From NCBI GenBank assembly GCA_947561395.2, contig OX387191.1:32815439-32879438 (forward strand): a stretch of DNA of 64,000 nt, read 5' to 3'. Both the position numbers and the translations under genes were made by a program. Numbering within the stretch: the stretch's first letter is position 1; each line of letters opens with the position of its first letter. Under the pieces are notes generated by a model that did no database searches, was not told the DNA's origin, and worked only from the letters and a program-made list of their open reading frames with translations. Below are positions 34,821 to 44,210 of this stretch, piece by piece. The stretch is from Buxus sempervirens (lineage: Eukaryota; Streptophyta; Magnoliopsida; Buxales; Buxaceae).

Positions 34821-36087
34821 TTATGAGAGGGGTGGGATAGTAATTTTATTAAAATTTAAAGGTAAATATATAAACTTTAATATTATATATAATAATTCGG
34901 TTTGGTTTAACCGAACACTTAACCCAAAACCGAACCGACTTAATTCGGATTAATTTTTTAAGAACCAAAACCGAACCGAACTTTTAAATAACTGAACCGA
35001 ACTGAAGTCGGTTTGGTTCGGGTCGGTTTCGGGTTTACCCGGACCGAGTTGCAGCCCTAGTTAGGAGTGGACAGCGCCCAGAAATTATTCTCTTTGATTA
35101 AATATTTATGCACCCAAGCAACCCATAGGGTGTCCTTGTGCATAACAATTTGCCATATTCTCTTCATAATTGAAATTCCACGCATTGATATCTAGCAAAC
35201 CAATTCCACCTTCGGTCTTTGGTGTGCATACCTGCTGCCAATTTAACTAGAGCCATTTTGTGAGACATATCACAACCTGCTCACAGGAATTTACAGCAAA
35301 GCTGAGCTATTTTCTTAGTCACATTCTTTGGGAGAATAAAGCTTGCTAACCAATAGACTTGGGTTGCAAACAAAACTGATTTGATAAGGTGAGAGTGCCC
35401 AGCATATGAGAGAAGTCGTACCTTCCAAGATTGTACTTTGCTTTTGATTCTCAAGATTAAGCTTTCACAATCATCATACTGAGTTTCTTGGAAATTAGAG
35501 GGAGTCCCAGATATCAGATCAGCAGCTTTCCTTCATTGAACTTGGTGTGCTGAAGGATTCTTTCCTTGATGTCATTTGACACTCCACAGAAGAAAATAGT
35601 ACTCTTGCTTTCGTTGCAAATTAACCCTATGAAATCCTCAACCATCTTCAATGCATTCATGAAAGTATTAGCTAAGCGCTCATTTGCTGGAGAGAACAGA
35701 AAAATATCATCAGCAAAAGAAACCATAACAATTCTTGGATCAAGACATCTTGGGTGAAACTGAAAATTTTCCTTTGTAGCTTTATTGATAATTCCCAGCA
35801 CTAATTCCATTACTAGCACAAGTAGGTAAGTGGAGATGGGGTCCCCTTGGCAAAGTCCTTTTGCCTCTTTGAAGAAACCATTTCAAGATTGCGGCAAAAT
35901 ATCAGAACCTTCTCCCCCGTTCCGGCTCGGCCCGATTAGCATCCCTATGCTCTACAAAATCTTACACTGTTATACAATAGAAACCAAAAGGAGATATTTT
36001 ATCCTAGTAATTAGGTCCTATCTTTGAAATGGCTCTTCAAGTCTAGGATAAAAAGAAAAGGAAGAAAGAAAAAAAATGATAACTTTG

Positions 36088-36181
36088 TAAGAGTCTTGTT
36101 CAGAGGTTTTTCAATGGGCGAAATCTTCTTTTGTGCATAAATAGTTTTGCCCACTAGCAAAATCTCTAAACAAGACTCTTA
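36088..36181. repeat. 94-bp foldback, possible MITE
   Basis: The ends taagagtcttgtt and aacaagactctta are perfect complements of 13 bases. The complementarity continues imperfectly for more than 30 bases on each side (cagaggtttt, tgggcgaaa against tttgccca, aaaatctct). It lies in the non-autonomous hAT. A 2-3 base TA/TAA duplication is possible. Confidence 0.65.
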
Positions 36182-36584
36182 AAAGAGATGAGAAGATTGA
36201 TGTGGTTTGGAGTGGAAAGGGTTAAGCCTATTTATATAAAATCAAAAGTGACTTTTTACCACTTCTGCCCTCAAATATGATTGTTATTTGGCTGTTAGAA
36301 GGAAAGAAATAGTCAATTACAAGTATACCCCATATTATGGCTATTATATAGCTGTTTGAAACATAAAAAAACCCATTTTTTTACTGCCCACGCATGTCGG
36401 CACTACAAGGCTTGGCAAACCCACGGGTTGACACGTTTAAAGTGTGTGGTGCCGCCAGCGTGCTTCGTAGGCCGTAGCCCGCTAGGCCATTGTGCCTGAC
36501 AGGCTGTGCCTTGCTGGGCACAAGTACGCTTAAAGCGTACCTGGCCCGTGCCAGCCCTGCCCAATTAGTATCCCTACCGAAATC

Positions 36585-37033
36585 TAACACAAAATACTTC
36601 CATAATTTGCCCAAATGAATGAACATCAAAAGCAATTTCCCTAATAGAGTTGCATTAAACAGCTCATAAGACCTTAATCCAAGCTCACCTACTGTATAAA
36701 TTCTAAAAACAAAACTCCACTTCACCAAATGATACTTATTGACGACCCATCCCACACCAAATGGAATTTAGTTTCCATGATAAAATGATGGAAAAATACT
36801 AATTGCAAAATAGTTTAACACATCCCAAGGTAAGTGCCACCAATAACCTCAAAGTTACTACTATTCTTTGTTGTGGTCACTCATATCAGTCATAGAGCTG
36901 TGAACTGATCGCAAACTAAGAACCATTTGTTCTATCTATTGAGAGAACTTATTGATTCTATCAACTCTTAGTCATAATCACCAACTTAGTTATGAGAACT
37001 TACAACAATAACTGATAAAAAAACTGTAATCAA
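36585..37033. other. no gene seen
   Basis: AT-rich flank between the hAT end and the LINE fragment. An open frame on the minus strand (36381-36755) has no recognisable content and crosses the hAT boundary. Confidence 0.4.
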
Positions 37034-37046
37034 TGTACACAGTTCA

Positions 37047-38154
37047 TGGAAAGGGTGAAGTTTTTGGCAAGTTAAAGTCCCTTCTCAGCTCTCTTGGATA
37101 TGGCGCAAGATTCTCAACTTGAGATCCAAAATTTATGATCTAATCAAGATCAAAGTCGGCAATGGGCGAAATACTTGGTTGTGGTATGATAATTGGCACC
37201 CGTGTGGCTCCTTATATCTCAAGTACGGTGACAAAATTATTTATGATTCCAGCCTTATTAAAGATGCAAGAGTATCATCCATTATTCATAATAATGAGCA
37301 GGATCCCCCGGTTGCACAATCTCATGAACTCATTGAAGCTTGGAGTGCCTTCAACACCTCTGCACGCCTAACCTGGAGCTTCCAGATAAGGTAATATGGA
37401 TTCCTTCAGCTTCTTCTCAATTTAATTTGAAAAGCGCCTATCTTTCATTAAGAAGACAGCTACTAAAGGTTGCATGGACAAGTTTGGTTTGGTTTCCTGA
37501 CCATCTACCAAGACATGCATTCATCTTGTGGTTAGCTATCAACAAAAAGCTTCTCGCCCAAGATGAGTTACTTTGGCGTGACATTGTGAATGTATCTACA
37601 TGTGTCTTTTTCCAATCAAGTGGAGAAGACCTTAATCACTTGTTTTTCAGTTGTACTTATGCTAGCAATGTGTGGAGGATGATCATGAGAATGAATGATA
37701 TCAACAGGGCTCCAAGCAATTGGGATCAAACGATTGCTTGGGCGACTCATAGCTTGGTTGGCAAGAATGTGGTAGCATGGTTGAAGAAAGTTTCTCTTGG
37801 TGCCATGGTTTATCATATTTGGTGGGAGCGAAATAGGTGAATATTTCAGAATAAGGCTATTACTCATGATGATTTTGGTGCAACTTATTCTCTTGGATGT
37901 TAGAGCTAAGGCCTCGTACTTGAAGAAAGTTGTTAAAGATAATCCTAGAAACTGAAGTATTTGCCACAATTGGGGTGTTGATGTAAATTTTGTTATATGA
38001 CTTATTCATATGTGTGCTTTTTGTCCTAGGTACAGGTTGTGTATAGGTTCATCCACGTGTTGGGTGGTTTGGGCAATAGTGTCCATTTGTAATTTGTAAT
38101 TAGTACTTTATCATTGGAATACAATATTTACTTACCTTCCAAAAAAAAAAAAAA
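37047..38154 (+). mobile_element. 5'-truncated LINE 3' fragment with poly(A)
   Basis: The fragment ends in 14 A (38141-38154) after the LINE terminus tacttaccttcc. A 13-base direct repeat with one mismatch, tgtacacagttca (37034-37046) and tgtacacacttca (38156-38168), marks the insertion. Strong 5' truncation is usual for LINEs copied by target-primed reverse transcription. Confidence 0.88.
37119..37840 (+). pseudogene. LINE ORF2 C-terminal fragment (zf-RVT region)
   Basis: The reading frame shows KVGNGRNTWLWYDNWHPCG and the following GDKIIYDSS region. It then continues after a frameshift near 37380 with DKVIWIPSASSQFNLKSAY and a zf-RVT end containing RHAFILWLAINKKLL, DLNHLFFSC and WERNR. This is the part between reverse transcriptase and the C-terminus of plant L1-type ORF2. 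It closely parallels the fragment at 32869-33619, where the same WLWFD and GPRIIYDSG phrases occur. It contains at least one frameshift and lacks every catalytic domain, so it is non-functional. Confidence 0.85.
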
Positions 38155-38537
38155 TTGTACACACTTCAAATATAATAAAAAGAAATCCAATTCCGTCACC
38201 ATTGCCACTTCATAGACCAAAACTTAATAAATAAAATAAAAAAAGGAAAAAATTACAATTATCAATCGTGAGAATTGAATGCCAATAATTAGACATCGAG
38301 TATGACTCTAAAAACAAATAAATCCTCAAATTCTCCACAAATTGATTTTGCAGCTAGAGTTAACCACAATAAAGGAAAAGCGAAAGAAATAAAATGCATA
38401 CCTAAACAGACCACATGTTGGAGTTTGTTTGAAGCAACAATAAAGATAATCATGTGGCCTCATCATGGAGGCATCCAAAGGAGACGAGAGATCCCCCATA
38501 TCTTCTACTCTCAATTAGCTAAGGGGGACTTCCCAAA
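38155..38537. other. no gene seen
   Basis: Short AT-rich flank to the right of the LINE duplication. Confidence 0.4.
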
Positions 38538-38739
38538 TTTTTTTTTTGGAAAGTAAGTGATGTATTAATAAAATTTCAACAAAATGTATAATGACAAGGA
38601 CCCCTAAAAATAAGCGGGGTACCTCAAAAATACAAAGGGAACAAACCCCAACAAAAAACAATGTGAAGTAACCCCAAAAGGGAATGTAGTTCATAGTGAG
38701 CTAAACTGCCACTCTAAAATCAATATTTAGGCCCCAAAG
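38538..38739 (-). mobile_element. LINE 3' end fragment, minus strand
   Basis: A T run (38538-38547) followed by ggaaagtaagtgatgtatt is the reversed LINE 3' terminus plus poly(A), like those at 32170 and 39082. Only about 200 bases of 3' untranslated sequence remain; the right boundary is uncertain. Confidence 0.55.
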
Positions 38740-38829
38740 AGAAGCTATCTCATGAACTCTTGCCAATAGAAGCTATCTCATGACTTTTGTCCCATCTCCT
38801 GTGTAAACATCCTTTACAAGTGCATATCC

Positions 38830-39081
38830 AAGATAATTGCCAATAGAATGAAGTTATTGGAGATCTTGTAGGCTTGTACCAATCAGCATTCATTCCTGGC
38901 AGGAATATCTTAGACAATGTTCTCCTTACACATGAACTCTTGCAAAATTATCATTTGTAGAACAACCAACCTAAATGTGCTATGAAAGTGGACCTAAGCA
39001 AAGCATATGACTCAATAAATTGGTCTTGTATGAGGAAAGTATTGAATGGCTTGAAGTTCCCTCCGAAATTCATAGGTTGGG
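38830..39081 (+). pseudogene. LINE reverse transcriptase fragment, plus strand
   Basis: The translation reads KIIANRM, then after a frameshift GDLVGLYQSAFIPGRNILDN and VLLTHELL, then KVDLSKAYDSINW and KFIGW. These are the central blocks of a non-LTR reverse transcriptase, with the catalytic aspartate of the first block in KVDLSKAYD. A TAG lies after NYHL. The fragment is cut at 39082 by the poly(T) end of the minus-strand LINE, which evidently inserted into it; its continuation was not found on the far side. Confidence 0.85.
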
Positions 39082-39301
39082 TTTTTTTTTTTTTTTGGAA
39101 ATTAAGTAATTGTATTCCCAAAGAATGAGTTTGATGATTACACTAGGCACTACAACCTGTACTTAGTATACCACTAAGCATTTTTTTTAAAGGAAAACCC
39201 ACTAAGGCAGGAATAACCTTAGTGGCACTCCAACGGTGGGAGGAGGGTTGAGGCAGACCCTGACCTGTATATTAAATCAAATTGAAGTAGTACAACTTCT
39301 C

Positions 39302-39326
39302 GGGGGGGGGGGGGGGGGGGGGGGGG
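39302..39326. repeat. run of 25 G
   Basis: Uninterrupted G tract in the LINE 3' region (C tract in the LINE sense). It may be a true slippage product or an assembly artefact of indefinite length. Confidence 0.9.
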
Positions 39327-39336
39327 ACATAAAACC

Positions 39337-39470
39337 TTACCCCTAACAAAAACAAAAGCAAAATGAGAGAAACTACTATCTAATGGCATAAAATCCTGTT
39401 CTCTCATTACCTTACCCCTAACAAGAACAAAATGAGAAACTAATATCTGATGGCATATAATCCTGTTCTA
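39337..39470. repeat. about 70-bp direct duplication in the LINE 3' region
   Basis: Two adjacent copies share ccttacccctaacaa, aaaatgagaaac and atcctgttct, with small deletions. They overlap the end of the RNase H frame (stop at 39440). Confidence 0.75.
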
Positions 39471-42400
39471 TAATTAAATAAATAGCTTGTAACCTGCGGA
39501 GATAGCTCCGAATAATCATCATAGAAATTTTTTGTAAAACGACAACAACCCTCATTTGGCAGAGCGTCTGCCACAGAGTTTTCTTCTCTGTATATATGGT
39601 TCACTACCCGATTGAAGTAGTTCAATCTTCCTTTTATTTCTTTCCACCATATTAAAAATCTCCAAGGGATTGATGCCAAATCATTAATAATATCCACCAG
39701 AATTTTAGAGTCTGATTCAATCTGAAGATCATGAAAACCTTTGCTATTAGCCATGCAGAGACCGTCCCTTAATGCCAGCAGATCTGCCATAAGATCAGAT
39801 TTAACGCCATAATAAGTAGAAAACACTACAAAAAATTGTCCAGAAGAATCCCTAATGACTCCTACACCTCCACATAAGCCGGGATTCCCTTTTGAAGCTC
39901 CATCCACGTTCAATATAAAAGAGTGGTTCCTTTGTCTTTTCCAACGAATGAATTTAGCCTTTGGTGAAGAAACTGAAGGGGAGAATACGTTCAGATTTTC
40001 TAGAATTATAGCTTGCTCATATATGTAGATTTTTGTAGGTTTGGTGATGTAAGAAACTTCCTGAAGCCAATGTAGTACTTTTCCAACTATATAGCTTACA
40101 GACATAATTTCTCCTTCAAACCTACTTCTGCATCTTGCAGTCCATATTTCCCAACAAATAAGTAAGGGAGTAGCTCTGAATAACATTCCAAATTGGTCAT
40201 TTGAGTTAGTTCTTGCAGACCAAAATGAAAATCTGGTAGCCAAGTCATGAAGGGGGTGATGTTGACAATGAAAATAACCAGCAAAATGTTCCCAAACTAA
40301 TTGAGCTACTTCTCCAAAAGAGAACAAATGGTTCAGTGTCTCCTCTCTTTTGTGGGAACAGCAATTACATTGTGAACATAAGTGAATTCCACATCTTTGA
40401 ACATGATCATCTATTGCCAAAGCTCCCTTCATAAGCTTCCATATAAACACACTAATCTTAGATGGCATGTAGTTGAATCATATATACTTTCCCCATGGAT
40501 GAGGAGTTCCTCTTCTTCTGATTAGATTCCAAGTAGTAGCTGTAGAGAACAACCTTGTAGAAGATGCCATCCACAATGCATTGTCCTTCAATTGAGAGGG
40601 ACTAATTTGTATATCTTCTATTTGAGAAACAATGCCTTGAGGAAGAATTTCAGAAAGGGCTGAGCTATTCCATGAGCCATTCTCATTAATTAAGTCCACC
40701 ACTTGCAAATCTGGATTGAGTATATTGTCTTCTTGAACGTGATTTGCCAGCCTACCTAGGTGAGACCATTGATCAAACTAGAAGCTGATTCTCCCCTCCT
40801 CCAAAGACCAAGCTGTATTAGTTAGGATAGTTTCTTTCACCTTTAGAATGGCTTTCCAGATTTTAGAGCTTCCACTCTTTTCTTGGATGCTATGAGATTG
40901 CCGCGAAGGACAATATTTAGCACGCATGAATTCAGACCACAAGCTGTTACCATAAAGAACACGCCAACCCATTTTTACATGAAGGCTAGTCATAACCTCA
41001 GCCACAGATTTTATGTCTAATCCTCCTTCCGATTTAGGCTTTGCTATTTTATCCCAACTCAACCAATGCTTTTTTTTGCCCATGATTAGAAGTTTCCCCC
41101 CAAAAAAAATTAGCAAAGAAAGATTCAATTCTTTTCAATACTGCTTTTGGGAAAGGAATTGCAGAGAGTGAATGAATTGAAATACTAGACAACACACTTT
41201 GGATGAGTGTTACCTTTCCTCCATGAGATAGTAGCTTTGATTTCCATCCACTTATTTTCTATTGTATTTTTTCTAACAAACCCGAAAATATAGACATGGA
41301 AGCTCTTCCATGAAATAGAGGAACACCCAAATATTTAATTGGTAAACTTGCCTTTGTAAAGCCTGAAAAGGATTGCAACATTTCTAATTTGGAAACTAAA
41401 ATTCTGGAGGATGCAATTAAGCAACTTTTAACTTTGCTGATTTGTTGACCGGAAGCTTCTTCATATAAGCTGAGAAATTTCAAGAGGTTGTCCATAGAAG
41501 ATTTCCTGACATTAGAAAATATAAGAATATCATCGGCAAACAAAAGATGAGAAACTCTAACTGAGGTTCTACCTGTATGATAGTTGCCAATCAATCCATC
41601 TTGGAGCAAAGAAGATAAGCCTATACTCAAAACCTCTTTAGCAATAATAAAAAGTAGAGGGGACAATGGGCCCCCTTGACAAAGGCCCTAAGAGGATTTG
41701 AAGAATCCACAAGCTGCACCTTTTAAAAGAACACTGAACCAGCAATTATTCAGACATCTGTTTATATATTACACCAAGTCTCTGAGAAACCAAACCTTTT
41801 ACATACTGTGCGCACCTAAATCTAGATCGCACACGGGGCGCACGTGGAGGTTCATGCGTGCCTCGGGACTTTCGGAGTCGCCACTACTTGAGAGGTGCAG
41901 GCAAACACGGTGTTTGCCCTATCTGGGTCTAAGTCTGGTGTGCGGCTTTTCAGAGTTCTAGCTAAGTCCTCGGTTACGTCCGGTGAAGTCCGAAGACACC
42001 CCGGCCCGCCCCGTCGGTTTGACAGGTCCTTCGGGTCTCCCTGATTTTTGAGTCAATCTCACCCTTCCTAGACCAGCATGCTATTTATTGGGTCTGGCGG
42101 GGCCCTCTGAAGGTGTGGGTCCCTTTTATTTTGATTTTATCTTCTTATTTAGTGAAGTGGGTCGGATCCGGGTCCCGTTGGAAGACCCGTGGGTTGCCAT
42201 GATTGGGCTTGGGGCCCAGTTGGGTTATTGGGTAACCCATTTGGTTATTTATTTACAATTTGTTTGGGCTTAATGGGCTTGGAATGGGCCCATCAGCCAA
42301 ATATCAAGGGGCCTGGGCCTGTTTATTGAAAACAGGCTTGGTATAGGCTAGTCCAAATGTGGGCCACTTAGGTGGGCCCACGGTGGGTCTTTGTGGGCCC

Positions 42401-43398
42401 TTCTAGACCCACAGTCCGCAAATAGGCTAAAAATAGCCCAAATAACACATTAAGTCGGGTCAAGCTGGTTTGGGTCGGATAATTACATTTTTTATGTTAT
42501 TTTTACATCTGCTCGTATTTTCTATACGGGACACCCTTGCCCGTGAATGAAATTCGGTTCGGGTTCGCCCGTGAAACAAACACGGGCATGCCCGGACCGT
42601 TTTGAGTTTACGGACGCGGCCAATTTTGCATTTCTGGTGCCGATTCAGCTTGGGATCAGTCCGGCTATCTTCTTGGGACCTCCAATGACTTCTATGGTGA
42701 TTCCAGGGCCTTCAGAATTCTTCATTTCCTCCTTTTGGCTTGAAAAGGACATTCTTCTTCTTTGATTTTTCTTGAAGAAACCGGGTCCCTTCTTATTTGT
42801 TTACCTCCAAATTTAAGAATGGAATATGGGGTATTTACAGGGAATTGAGTAACCTCAAGGAAGTCATGTCCCAATTTAGCATAGAACAAGGAGGATCATT
42901 AAATTAGTTGATCAAAGTGTCCTTTGGACACTTTTTTTCTTTCTTTCTTTTATATATGATCAACTCCTTTCTAAATTTAGCTTGCCATGACTTAAAAGAA
43001 AACAGCAAAAAGGTTAGTGGAAAATGTAGAATATACAATAACTTGAAAAGAAATTAAAGCTTATCACATTGTATTTAAATGGAGGAGAAAATACTTACAA
43101 TGCAATTTACGACTAGTTTTAATGGTTCCTCTGAATTTGAGCAAATTCGGCAGCGCTTCCGCGTCCTCCGGGATTTTCTAGGTTGAGTTTGAAAGAGCCT
43201 TGATGGGAGGTTGGGTTTAAAAAGAGGCATTTGGAGGTTTAGGCATGGTTTTGGGATGACAAGGGCATTTTGGGTACTAAATGGGTTTAGGTATTAGGAG
43301 AGATAGAATTGGGGCAGGGATTGGTCGTAGGAACTTCAAGGAGGGAGAGGGATTCGGCCTAAGGGGAAGGCTTGCTCAAATGAGGAGGGGGGGCTCTC

Positions 43399-43406
43399 TA
43401 TTTATA
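43399..43406 (-). promoter_or_regulatory. TATA box of solo LTR
   Basis: Reversed TATAAATA in ctctatttataggc, immediately downstream (in LTR sense) of the palindrome array at 43421-43634. Confidence 0.65.
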
Positions 43407-43420
43407 GGCAAAAAAGTCGT

Positions 43421-43634
43421 GCCCGTATTTGAAATGCGGGCATGCCTTGCCTGTACTTCAAATACGGGCGTGCCTTGCCCGTACTTCAAATACGGGCGAA
43501 AAACGCACATTTGCAAATCTCGCAGAATCGGCCGTACGGGACGCGTGTCCCGCCGTACAGTGACGCGCGTCCCCTTCTAGAAGCCTGCCCGTATTTGAAA
43601 TACGGCCATGCCCTGCTCGTATTTCAAATACGGG
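43421..43634. repeat. GCCCGTA/TACGGGC palindrome array
   Basis: Repeated dyads such as cgtatttgaaatacgg and gtacttcaaatacgggc, spaced by catgccttgc-like linkers. The array matches that at 4931-5150 in position and type but differs in copy number and detail. Confidence 0.85.
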
Positions 43635-44210
43635 TCAGCATGTTTTTAAAATGTTTGGATTTCAAACCTTTATTCAATTCGATTTTTTTGCAAGATTTTG
43701 TTTGATTTTTCCGATTATTTTATTACAAAGCGAGATTCCCTTTATTAAAATATTAATAAATACATTTATTTTATTTATTTTATTGGTTTATTCCATTTTT
43801 TGCTGCCTTTTTGCCACATGGGCAGTTTTTCTGAAACTTCAACTGCCCATAACTTCTTCATCCTGTGTCCGATTTCAGCAAACTTAGTGTCGTTGGGACC
43901 GGCTCGGAACCACCTTTCCATTGGGATTAAGTTGGGCAGTTGATGATCAAATTTACTTGAATCAAAAAGTCAATTTTTTGACCCCCTCAGGGTTTGACTT
44001 TTCATTTTTCCTTCATTTTGGGGGTGCAAAAATCAGGTGCTAACACATACCTCAATAATAAAATCCCACTCCATTCTGTCAAAAAGCCTTGGCCATATCA
44101 ATCTTGATAATAATATTGCTTCCCAAACATTTTTTGTTGATATCTTGACATAGCTCATGAGCAAGGGAGATATTTCTTCCTTTGACAAAAGCACTTTGCT
44201 CTCTACTTAT

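Larger units (their letters stand above)
33653..35058. mobile_element. Mutator-like element (Pack-MULE type) carrying a histone H2B gene
   Basis: The terminal inverted repeats read AGGGGTGCAACTCGGTTCGG and, inward from the right, AGGGCTGCAACTCGGTCCGG (18 of 20 the same). The flanking repeat agttaggagt occurs at 33643-33652 and 35059-35068; 9 to 11 bases can be counted, which fits Mutator-like elements rather than hAT (8) or PIF (3). Both ends continue inward with many aaccgaaccga-type phrases in opposite orientation. There is no transposase; the 1.4-kb interior is mostly a retained histone H2B copy with a repeated leader. The element lies inside a LINE, inside a hAT. Confidence 0.85.
32869..35890 (-). 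pseudogene. LINE ORF2 remnant: reverse transcriptase C-terminal half and zf-RVT
   Basis: Read on the minus strand, the fragment begins with the QGDPIS-type region of a non-LTR reverse transcriptase (35890-35820), followed by VSFADDIFLF, which holds the catalytic aspartate pair (35819-35514). After degraded thumb sequence and the inserted Mutator-like element (33653-35058), it resumes with GASTWLWFDTRLPCGPL (33619-33254) and the zf-RVT end (33114-32869). Several stops and frameshifts make it dead. The N-terminal half of RT and the endonuclease are missing through 5' truncation. The same layout occurs in the LINE at 39082-48742 and the fragment at 37047-38154, so these are related. Confidence 0.85.
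32170..35959 (-). mobile_element. 5'-truncated LINE, minus strand, split by a Mutator-like element
   Basis: The poly(A) tail is the T run at 32170-32179, next to the shared LINE 3' terminus (ttggaaggtaagcaag). The direct repeat tcttacact (32162-32170 and 35960-35968) fits a target-site duplication. Coding remnants run from about 35890 (reverse transcriptase) down to 32870 (zf-RVT region). The last 60 bases before the right repeat contain an unexpected hAT-end-like sequence (35919-35946). Confidence 0.75.
31910..36576 (-). mobile_element. non-autonomous hAT element, host to nested insertions
   Basis: The left end reads TAGGATTGCTAATCGGG and the right end, inward, TAGGGATACTAATTGGG. Flanking octamers tagaaatc (31902-31909) and ccgaaatc (36577-36584) share six of eight bases. 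The interior next to both ends is related to the intact hAT at 13726-16974: ttattattcacacaaattt and acacatattgggata on the left, and ggtttggagtggaaaggg and atgattgttatttggctgtt on the right. It has no transposase. Most of its length is a LINE (32170-35959) with a further element inside. It is probably a deletion derivative of the same family, mobilised in trans. Confidence 0.75.
41807..44045 (-). mobile_element. solo LTR (TGTAGACACC family), in LINE RT
   Basis: On the plus strand it runs from TGTGCGCACC to the reversed 5' end gcaaaaatcaggtgctaaca. The 5-bp duplication catac is perfect (41802-41806 and 44046-44050). It is 2239 bases long and similar throughout to the LTR at 4370-6766, including the palindromes, TATA box, cgttggaagaccc box and the GTGGCGACTCC box near the 3' end (about 41875-41885 reversed). 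No internal region. Confidence 0.92.

Noticed and set aside
35947..35954. Right boundary of the non-autonomous hAT at 35946
   Set aside because: The octamer tgctctac does not match the left flank tagaaatc, whereas the boundary at 36576 gives six of eight.
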